Assembly: GCA_964490895.1 (NCBI GenBank)
Contig: CAZBEI010000077.1
Span: 1 to 9,314 of the forward strand
Direction: 5' to 3'
DNA: 9,314 bases
Source of the DNA: JACRAO01 sp964490895
GTDB lineage: Bacteria; Bdellovibrionota; UBA1018
A model generated the notes under the pieces. It saw nothing but the letters and a program-made list of their open reading frames with translations. It was not told the DNA's origin and did no database searches. This document shows, in pieces, positions 1 through 5,937 of this stretch. The number at the start of each line of letters is the position of its first letter. The stretch's first letter is position 1. The position numbers were made by a program, and so were the translations under genes.

Positions 1-652
1 GGTAAAGCGGTGGTCTTTTTTTGGGATCCAATTTTTGATGTTCTTCGGAGAGTTTATAGTTCAAATTGACAATTGCTTCTGTCAAGTTGGAATGTTTTTT
101 TGCTTTTTCTACCCCTGGGTTTGCACTCTCTGGTGGGCCGAAAAAAGTTCTAGATGTTGTATCTGTTTCTAAGAGTTGTAGAGCATTTAAGGATTTGTAC
201 GTGATTTTCTTGCCACTGTAGTAAAAATCAAGGCCTGGTTCGAAGGGGACTAAAAAAGGTTCATGAAAAAACGGTAGCGAGAGTGTATTGCTATTTTCCT
301 CAAGGAGTGCCGGCAGATTTTTTTCAAGCTGTTGTTTGAGGGTAGTCGTAAAGCCCAGGAGTTGACTCAGGAGATTCTCATTATTTTTCATTCCACTTAA
401 GATCCCAGAAAGTGGAGAAAGAGCATCGGAGGTGGCTTTCATGACCACTTCTCTCATTTTTTCCTGTGCTTTGAGATGCTCAGAGGGGTTTGTGAGATCC
501 ACGTTTGCTTCAAAGTCTTTGTCTGGGTGAGGAGTGATGAGGAGCTGATAATCCGAGTGGCCTTCGTAAGCTGATTTTTTTGCATGCGAAAGGGGGATTA
601 AAAGAAGCCCTGAGACGAACAAAACGGAGGCGAGTCTTTTTATAAAAAGCAT
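1..652 (-). CDS. Secreted/periplasmic protein of unknown function, 3' end beyond window
   Basis: An open frame starts at ATG 652-650 and continues for 217 codons without a stop until the window ends, so the C-terminus is missing. A GGAG ribosome binding site lies 5 nt upstream (658-661). The N-terminus is a clear signal peptide: basic K5/R6, a hydrophobic stretch at about residues 8-21, and a type I site after Ser-His-Ala (residues 22-24). The mature part is rich in Lys, Glu and Leu. It has a probable amphipathic helical stretch at about residues 58-125, containing a short Gly/Met/Asn-rich segment, then a segment rich in Pro and aromatics. I recognise no family or catalytic motif. The protein is probably periplasmic or outer-membrane associated. 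It lies 172 bp downstream of the dehydrogenase gene on the same strand. I see no convincing promoter or terminator between them, so co-transcription is possible but unproven. Confidence 0.85.
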   Translation of the reverse strand, partial: MLFIKRLASVLFVSGLLLIPLSHAKKSAYEGHSDYQLLITPHPDKDFEANVDLTNPSEHLKAQEKMREVVMKATSDALSPLSGILSGMKNNENLLSQLLGFTTTLKQQLEKNLPALLEENSNTLSLPFFHEPFLVPFEPGLDFYYSGKKITYKSLNALQLLETDTTSRTFFGPPESANPGVEKAKKHSNLTEAIVNLNYKLSEEHQKLDPKKRPPLY

Positions 653-824
653 AAAATCTCCATATAGTTAATGCATAGCGTTATCTGTTTTTGTTGGGTC
701 TGTAAACGCAAAAGTCCAACCCTTTGACTTTATCCCCAGAAAAGCAAGCAAGCTGCTCAAGGAATTAGACTTCGCTAAACCATCGCTCGATGAGATTGAT
801 TTTCGTCATAGGAGATAGATCAGA

Positions 825-1988
825 TTACGCCTTACTGACTCTAAAAATCGGGTAGTAGGCACTGATTTTTCCCTCTGCGTAATCATGGGCAAGCTCCGGG
901 ATATTGTCCCAGCTGTAAATTTCGCTGTCAATTTTGGGGAGCCAACCCGTGTCTTCGGCAAATCGCACAGCCGCCCGACCTTGTGGGTAGCGGGCGTAGT
1001 GGGTGTGGATATGGATGTGGCGGGAGATGCATTCGATGGCTCTTACCGTGCTAGTTTTCATGCCTTCTTTCCAACCCGCTGTCGTGAGGACTCCTTGTCG
1101 GGCCAGGGCTCTGAGCGTGGCTCTGAGAACGGGAGATCCCACATAATCAATAAAAATAGAGACCCCGAGGTCCATCGTGTTTTTTTTGACTGTATCTAAG
1201 AAAATTTCTTCGGAGGCTAAGTAATTTTTTTTATATACAGGATCCGTTTGGTATTTGCCTTCGTCAAAATCCAGGTATGGAAATAGCCTTCGGTCGATGG
1301 GTTTAATCCGCATAGACTCAATGAGTTTAAGGCGTTTGTCGTCAGACGAGATCATCGCCACTCTACAGCCTTGAAATTGCGCAAGCGAAAGCTCTGCAAT
1401 GGAGACCCCGCCTCCCCATCCCCAGACAAAGGGCGCTGGGCAGTCTTCTTCGGTCATCTGGAGCCGCCAACACCCATATGCCATTTTCCAATTGGCCCAA
1501 GCGGTAATGTAGCGCAGTGAAAACCCGGCCCACTGTTCATAACCAAATTCTGTATTCTCTGGAATTAAAATGACTTGTTTTTCGTGTAGTTTCATTTGCT
1601 TGGCAAGGCAGCCCATCGTATGGGGTGCATCGTAACCTAGGATTTTTTCAGGGTATCCAAATTTGTCCCAGACTCCATTACAAAAAATAATGCACGTGTC
1701 TCCTGCTTTTACAGTAGTGACAGCGGAGCCTGTTTTTAAAATCCGAACAACTCCGGCATTGCCGATCACTACTTTTTCTTCGCCTCTTTGCCTGCAGATA
1801 TCTACAGGGCGGCGCTCAAGGGCATGGGTCATGTTGCCTTCCCAGCAGCCCAATAGGGGTTCAGCTAAAACTTCGAACTCTGTGATGTCCTCAAAGGTAA
1901 AAGCTTCTTTTTTTAGGGTTCCAGGAGTCGGTTTGGTGGGGTTTTCCCCTGCATAAAGGACCCAGGCTTCGGTTGTGATTTTTCCCAT
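825..1988 (-). CDS. Medium-chain (zinc/quinone-type) dehydrogenase, crotonyl-CoA reductase-like
   Basis: This is a 387-residue MDR-superfamily NAD(P)H-dependent oxidoreductase, presumably cytosolic. The N-terminal half is GroES-like: a Gly-Asn-x-Gly-Val-Val strand at about 76-81 and the Val-Lys-Ala-Gly-Asp turn at 93-97 are typical. The Rossmann part starts at about 186 with Trp-Gly-Trp-Gly-Gly-Gly-Val (189-195), a variant of the nucleotide-binding glycine loop. It continues to a strand ending Ile-Ser-Ser-Asp-Asp-Lys (213-218), with Asp or Ser at the ribose-binding end. The insertion after Ile-Asp-Arg-Arg (231-234), the Asp-Tyr-Val-Gly turn (281-284) and the His-rich segment (324-330) recall crotonyl-CoA carboxylase/reductases. 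That comparison is from memory, so the substrate is unknown; an enoyl-CoA or other enoyl substrate is a guess. I cannot assign a full catalytic zinc ligand set. The start ATG has GAGGA (1996-2000) 7 nt upstream, inside a hairpin described separately. Confidence 0.85.
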   Translation of the reverse strand: MGKITTEAWVLYAGENPTKPTPGTLKKEAFTFEDITEFEVLAEPLLGCWEGNMTHALERRPVDICRQRGEEKVVIGNAGVVRILKTGSAVTTVKAGDTCIIFCNGVWDKFGYPEKILGYDAPHTMGCLAKQMKLHEKQVILIPENTEFGYEQWAGFSLRYITAWANWKMAYGCWRLQMTEEDCPAPFVWGWGGGVSIAELSLAQFQGCRVAMISSDDKRLKLIESMRIKPIDRRLFPYLDFDEGKYQTDPVYKKNYLASEEIFLDTVKKNTMDLGVSIFIDYVGSPVLRATLRALARQGVLTTAGWKEGMKTSTVRAIECISRHIHIHTHYARYPQGRAAVRFAEDTGWLPKIDSEIYSWDNIPELAHDYAEGKISAYYPIFRVSKA

Positions 1989-1997
1989 TGGATTTTC

Positions 1998-2039
1998 CTC
2001 TTGTAATAGAGAAGCAGGAAGTTCGCTTTTCTACAAGAG
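1998..2039 (-). promoter_or_regulatory. Leader hairpin that would sequester the dehydrogenase Shine-Dalgarno
   Basis: In the minus-strand transcript an 8-nt arm CTCTTGTA (2039-2032) pairs perfectly with TACAAGAG (2005-1998). The enclosed segment pairs further: GAAAAGC with GCTTCTC, one mismatch, leaving a 9-nt loop. The 3' arm overlaps the GAGGA ribosome binding site (2000-1996) of the dehydrogenase gene, only a few bases before its ATG. Folding would therefore hide the site. Pairing is seen directly; a regulatory role is inferred. Confidence 0.5.
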
Positions 2040-2058
2040 ATAAGTTGGCAATTAGACT

Positions 2059-2068
2059 TCTGGCCAGA
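2059..2068. repeat. 10-bp perfect palindrome TCTGGCCAGA in the dehydrogenase leader
   Basis: TCTGGCCAGA equals its own reverse complement. It sits between two direct copies of AGACTTC (2054-2060 and 2066-2072, 12 bp apart), just downstream of the predicted minus-strand transcription start near 2082. It could be an operator, but the size is small enough for chance. Confidence 0.3.
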
Positions 2069-2088
2069 CTTCCTTTTAGTTTCAGGGT

Positions 2089-2097
2089 CTTATATCA
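2089..2097 (-). promoter_or_regulatory. Extended -10 promoter of the dehydrogenase gene
   Basis: On the minus strand the sequence reads TGATATAAG, an extended -10 (TGn plus TATAAG, 5 of 6 to TATAAT). No good -35 hexamer lies at 17 bp, but the upstream DNA to about 2120 is very A/T-rich, as an UP element would be. The predicted start near 2082 gives a leader of about 94 nt that contains the SD-sequestering hairpin. Confidence 0.4.
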
Positions 2098-2127
2098 TTA
2101 ATTAAATTTCATTTAAATATACAACAC

Positions 2128-2151
2128 TATGATTTTGCTCAGGAAATCATA
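2128..2151. repeat. 8-bp inverted repeat between the divergent promoters
   Basis: TATGATTT (2128-2135) and AAATCATA (2144-2151) are perfect inverted repeats separated by 8 bp, with half-site centres 16 bp apart. The element is centred about 57 bp upstream of the predicted start of the beta-barrel operon and about 57 bp upstream of the predicted dehydrogenase start, so a single dimeric regulator could act on both. No regulator gene is adjacent. Confidence 0.4.
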
Positions 2152-2162
2152 TGCAATTTGCC

Positions 2163-2190
2163 TTGCAACGGGTCAAAACAAGGGTATAGT
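2163..2190 (+). promoter_or_regulatory. Sigma70-type promoter of the beta-barrel/lipoprotein operon
   Basis: TTGCAA (2163-2168, 4 of 6 to the -35 consensus) is followed after 16 bp by TATAGT (2185-2190, 5 of 6 to the -10 consensus). Transcription would begin near 2197, on top of the first ATG in the reading frame at 2196. That argues against the ATG as start and for the TTG at 2220. Confidence 0.5.
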
Positions 2191-2219
2191 CTCGCATGGT
2201 AGACTGGAGGGTGACCAAA

Positions 2220-3614
2220 TTGGTCAATTTTAAGAATCCCCCCCAGATCGTCTATTGCTTCTTGGTGGTAGTGCTCTGTGTGTGGGGAATAAAACCTATC
2301 GAAAAAGCTTGGGGTATAACCTCAACGCAGGGATCTATCGGCCTGGAGTCCTTGGGTTACCGGGATTCGAACTACACTTCTTTGCAGGGTAAATGGAAAG
2401 CATCGGATCAGGCGGCCATTTTTGAAACGAGCGCTGAAGTCGAGTTTCTCTACACTTTCAATCACAGTAGTTTTTCATATCTCGAAATTCCAGAGTCCTA
2501 TGCTGGAACTTCGACGCAGCTCAGTTTTATTCAGATTTTGGCAGGGAGAAAACAAGAGGTTTGGAATCACTTAGATGACTATTGGAATCTTGGAATCTGG
2601 CAACCTCGATTTCGCTGGGATTACTTGAACCCAGAAAAAGTGGGTCTCATTGGTGGTTTTGTGAGAGTGAATTTGCCTTATTTTCAGTTTGTGGGTTTTG
2701 CTTCTCCCGCTTTTTTGCCCGAAAGAGGAGTCAATATTGACTATCAAGACGGGCGATTTACTTCCCTTTCGCCTTGGTTTATTGGCTTGCCTACGCAGGC
2801 GTCTTTTAACAATGTATCAACCCCTATTCGCTATCAGCTCATTGCTCCTTCTGTGGGAGAAATTGTGTCACACCCTGGAGTGAGTTTTTTGATGAGGGCA
2901 GGGAATCAAAGCGGTTTTTGGGGAGCTGCTGCCTTTGCACTCAAGCCCATGAACCAATTGCTCATTGGGTATGATGGGATTTTAAATTTGAGTTCGCTCA
3001 CATTAGACGTAAATCTCTACCCACGAGTTCTCTATCATCAGCTCTATTCGCTAGAGGCAGGCTATTCTTTTAATAAGTTTGGAAGTTGGATTTCGCTTTT
3101 AAAGGAAAACCCCCTGCGAGATGTCACCCCATCCACTTGGACCACTCAGGAGCTCTCGGATTCCTTGGCCGCAAGTTGTGGGGTTAATCTCGAACTGCTC
3201 AGAAGTCACGGAGACGCTGTGCAAGTGGGGCTTGCCTATTTAAGGCAGTGGGAAAAAGCCCATCCTGACCTTGGGCCTTTTGTAACTCCCGGGGTCAATA
3301 GTTTCGAGTCCCGTTATCCATTTCAAAACGCTTTGAGTTTTAAATTTAAAGCGCCTGTTCCTTGGGCTTCTTCATATTTTGCCAAATGGAGCAGCAATTT
3401 GATTGGGTCCTTACAGTGGTTTTATGATTTTGAAAGTTTAGGGACGCTTTTTTCGACGCAGCTCAAGTTTTCTTTCAAAAATCATTGGGCTATTTTAGTT
3501 GGGGCAGACATTGTCAGTTCGGATAAAAATGGAGCTCAAAGCACGGGAGCTGATTTTATAAGCCGCTATCGCGCAAATGATCGGTTTTATACAGGAGTTT
3601 CTTATGCGTTTTAA
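2220..3614 (+). CDS. Predicted outer-membrane beta-barrel protein
   Basis: The frame opens at ATG 2196, but I choose TTG 2220. GGAGG (2206-2210) lies 9 nt before it, ATG 2196 has no ribosome binding site, and it coincides with the predicted transcription start. The product is then 464 residues. Its N-terminus is a signal peptide: Lys5, a hydrophobic core at about residues 10-24, and a possible cleavage after Ala-Trp-Gly (30-32). The remainder is a run of short segments with alternating hydrophobic and polar residues, many Trp/Tyr/Phe and Gly/Asn turns, and no long hydrophobic helix. The last residue is Phe, preceded by Ser-Tyr-Ala, fitting the C-terminal aromatic signal read by the BAM assembly complex. 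I infer an outer-membrane barrel, perhaps a channel, but I do not recognise the family. The last 11 bp overlap the lipoprotein gene, so the two proteins are likely made together. Confidence 0.75.
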   Translation: MVNFKNPPQIVYCFLVVVLCVWGIKPIEKAWGITSTQGSIGLESLGYRDSNYTSLQGKWKASDQAAIFETSAEVEFLYTFNHSSFSYLEIPESYAGTSTQLSFIQILAGRKQEVWNHLDDYWNLGIWQPRFRWDYLNPEKVGLIGGFVRVNLPYFQFVGFASPAFLPERGVNIDYQDGRFTSLSPWFIGLPTQASFNNVSTPIRYQLIAPSVGEIVSHPGVSFLMRAGNQSGFWGAAAFALKPMNQLLIGYDGILNLSSLTLDVNLYPRVLYHQLYSLEAGYSFNKFGSWISLLKENPLRDVTPSTWTTQELSDSLAASCGVNLELLRSHGDAVQVGLAYLRQWEKAHPDLGPFVTPGVNSFESRYPFQNALSFKFKAPVPWASSYFAKWSSNLIGSLQWFYDFESLGTLFSTQLKFSFKNHWAILVGADIVSSDKNGAQSTGADFISRYRANDRFYTGVSYAF

Positions 3615-5937
3615 GAAGCTCCTATTTTCCATTTTATTTTTGGGTGGATGTTCGCTCCACCTCAATGAACCTCCCTACGAGTCACCTACTATAAAAATTG
3701 AGTCCAATACAAAATGTGTGGATGAGACTGCAGGGACATTAGAGAAATACATGGACGGACAAGCGGACTCTAAAAAAATAAATGATTTTTTAGATTGTAC
3801 AAAAAAGACGATAGAAGCTTTTTTGCAATTTACTAAAGGCTCACAAGACGGGCTTTATTACATTAAGGAAATTAAAAATTTTGCAGAAAAATATGTTTTT
3901 AAAAGAAAAATGACTCCCGATTCTCTTTTGAATCAAACGCTTGCTTTAAAGCGGTCACTTTTTGGGGGAGCGCAAGAAACAGTGACGGCTGGGGAGTTTC
4001 AAAAAGTTTTGAATTTGATAGAAAGCCTAAGGGCTCCATTAATCGCGCTACATCCGTACATGCCTCTTTCGTCTTCTCGAGTTTTAAAATTTGACGAAGA
4101 GACATTTGAGAAATCTATCCTTGCATTAAATCAATTGGGAAAAGTTTTGACCGAAAGTTTTTTGCAAGAGACGTATTCTTTTACTTTTTATCAGTTGAGC
4201 GAACTTTTGAAAGGGTTAGAAAAATTTTCAGAGACCGACAAAGAAGTCTTTCGTTTTTATGAAAAACAACTGGCCTCTCTTTACTGGGTCAAACCCTACC
4301 TGATGGGGGGCGTGAAAGATGAAATTTCTGCCAACGAGTGGGGGCAACTTTTTCAGAGAATAACTCAAAGCTATGCTTTATGGTTGAGAGGGTCTTATTT
4401 TTTGAATCAATATTCTACAAAATGGTCCTCTGGAGTTGAGAATGTTTTTTTGATTCGCACGTTGGAAGCAGCTTTAAATCTCTTAGAGAATTCTGTCCAA
4501 AACCACTCTGGACAAGTGATCTCTTATCCGGAAATTGAAGGTCTGATCGATCGCTTCTCATTTGAGAAATCTATTTTGCCAAAAGAGACGCTTAAGAAAA
4601 TTTTTACCCCTTTTATTAAGAGCGTTTTGAGTGCTGAAAAGGTCATGAAAATAAAAAATGTCGAAAAAGAGTTGCCCTCTCTTGTGTATGGGATCGGTTT
4701 ATTTTCAATTCAAAGGCTCAAAAATGCTTTGAAAGAATGGTCTTTGAGTCAAAGAAGTTTAGAAAGAGCAGCTTTAAATTTGGCACAATCTACCGGTCAA
4801 AACTGGTTTACCCCAGAGCAGTGGGGGCAAGAGTTAGGTCACTCTGAGGTCGGCCGTGAGCTGGCCCAGTTGATCCAAATATGGCCGATGTATGATGATT
4901 CGAAGCGACCCGATGAGATGACTTTTGATAATCACTCCCTCAAAATGTATTCCTTAGAGCCTTTGTCTAAAATGAATTGGCTTTACCGAGTGACTAAGCT
5001 CATGCTCAGAGGCTACTCTGAGCATATGCCTGGGGGAGAGTTGGGTGCGACCGAAGGAGACATCAAGCAATTTATCAAAGATTTTGGACAAGTTTTTGCA
5101 GATTTCAAATTTTTGCATCCGCTCAAGCTGCAAAGCAATTTGTATGCTTTGCGGTTTTTAGAAGCTAATATGTTTACTTTTGCGTCACATACGGACTCTT
5201 GGACTACAGCTCAAGAGGTCACTGAACTTATAGCCTATATGATTTCCGCGAAAAAATTAGCATCTGGAATTCATAAAGAAGTTGGAGAGCTTTGCAAAGC
5301 AAAAGGTTTGACTGAGCCTGAGCTCGATTATTTTGGTGGCCTAAAAATCAAGAGCCGCTGTTATTGGAAAACCATTTTTGATGGGATTGTCAAAGACGAT
5401 GGACTTCCGGCACAGAAAAAACCTTACTGGTCTCATTTTCCTGGGCTTGTGACCACTATTCTAAATGGCGCTAGCAAGAAGAAAGATTTAGTAAAACTTC
5501 TCACAGATTTCATGATCATCAACCGGACCCCTGTGGATCCAAGCACTGAGTATGTGACCTCTGCCGATTCTGAAACAGCCGCTGCAATCCTGCAGTTTGT
5601 CGAAACGATTTTAAGTAGGTACGATGCTGATCATTCGGGGAGTTTAAACCGCGCTGAAGCAATGAAGGCTTATCCAGATTTTAGTGATGTCATTAAAAAA
5701 TTGGCTGGAAAATCAGGCGTTACTGATCCCCAAGCACTCGAAACGCTCTATACTTATTTGCTCTATGAGGCGAAGTTCCCGGAGAGTACAATAGAAAAAT
5801 ACGATTACTGGTTATGGAAAAATAAATACTGGGATTGGAGTTTGCTCCCACCTAGCCTAAGTCCCCCAGAGCTCAACACAGATCGGATTATGCTTTTTAA
5901 AATCTTTATTGCTGTTATGAAGAATATGGGGACTTAA
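3604..5937 (+). CDS. Large outer-membrane lipoprotein with one canonical EF-hand and degenerate EF-hand-like repeats
   Basis: The open frame extends upstream to ATG 3577, but ATG 3604 is the better start. AGGAG (3593-3597) lies 6 nt before it, and the 777-residue product then begins with Lys4-Lys5, a hydrophobic core and the lipobox Leu-Gly-Gly-Cys (13-16). Cys16 would be lipidated. Ser at +2 gives no inner-membrane retention signal by the E. coli rule, so outer membrane is likely. The mature protein is mostly helical. A canonical calcium loop lies at residues 674-685 (D1, D3, S5, G6, L8, N9, E12; DNA 5623-5658). Weaker motifs of the form Ile/Val/Leu-Ser/Thr-x-x-Glu followed by an amphipathic helix occur near residues 127, 241, 306 and 480. 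Two Cys pairs (38/65, 564/586) could form disulphides. Overlap with the barrel gene suggests translational coupling and a joint function. No enzymatic domain is recognised. Confidence 0.85.
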   Translation: MRFKKLLFSILFLGGCSLHLNEPPYESPTIKIESNTKCVDETAGTLEKYMDGQADSKKINDFLDCTKKTIEAFLQFTKGSQDGLYYIKEIKNFAEKYVFKRKMTPDSLLNQTLALKRSLFGGAQETVTAGEFQKVLNLIESLRAPLIALHPYMPLSSSRVLKFDEETFEKSILALNQLGKVLTESFLQETYSFTFYQLSELLKGLEKFSETDKEVFRFYEKQLASLYWVKPYLMGGVKDEISANEWGQLFQRITQSYALWLRGSYFLNQYSTKWSSGVENVFLIRTLEAALNLLENSVQNHSGQVISYPEIEGLIDRFSFEKSILPKETLKKIFTPFIKSVLSAEKVMKIKNVEKELPSLVYGIGLFSIQRLKNALKEWSLSQRSLERAALNLAQSTGQNWFTPEQWGQELGHSEVGRELAQLIQIWPMYDDSKRPDEMTFDNHSLKMYSLEPLSKMNWLYRVTKLMLRGYSEHMPGGELGATEGDIKQFIKDFGQVFADFKFLHPLKLQSNLYALRFLEANMFTFASHTDSWTTAQEVTELIAYMISAKKLASGIHKEVGELCKAKGLTEPELDYFGGLKIKSRCYWKTIFDGIVKDDGLPAQKKPYWSHFPGLVTTILNGASKKKDLVKLLTDFMIINRTPVDPSTEYVTSADSETAAAILQFVETILSRYDADHSGSLNRAEAMKAYPDFSDVIKKLAGKSGVTDPQALETLYTYLLYEAKFPESTIEKYDYWLWKNKYWDWSLLPPSLSPPELNTDRIMLFKIFIAVMKNMGT
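5623..5658 (+). other. EF-hand calcium-binding loop in the lipoprotein
   Basis: The 12-residue loop has Asp at positions 1 and 3, Ser at 5, Gly at 6, Leu at 8, Asn at 9 and Glu at 12, matching the DxDxSGxLxxxE pattern. It is flanked by helical sequence on both sides. Calcium binding is predicted from the pattern. Only this copy in the protein keeps all ligands. Confidence 0.75.

Noticed and set aside
653..824. Possible terminator or promoter between the two left-hand minus-strand genes
   Set aside because: I found no stem followed by a T-run and no convincing -35/-10 pair. TTTACA is followed at 17 bp by only TAACGC.
885..1199. Plus-strand open frame opposite the dehydrogenase gene, 104 codons
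   Set aside because: It lies wholly inside a well-supported minus-strand gene, has no ribosome binding site and no recognisable protein features.
1663..1956. Plus-strand open frame of 97 codons opposite the dehydrogenase start region
   Set aside because: Antisense shadow of a conserved MDR domain, without initiation signals.
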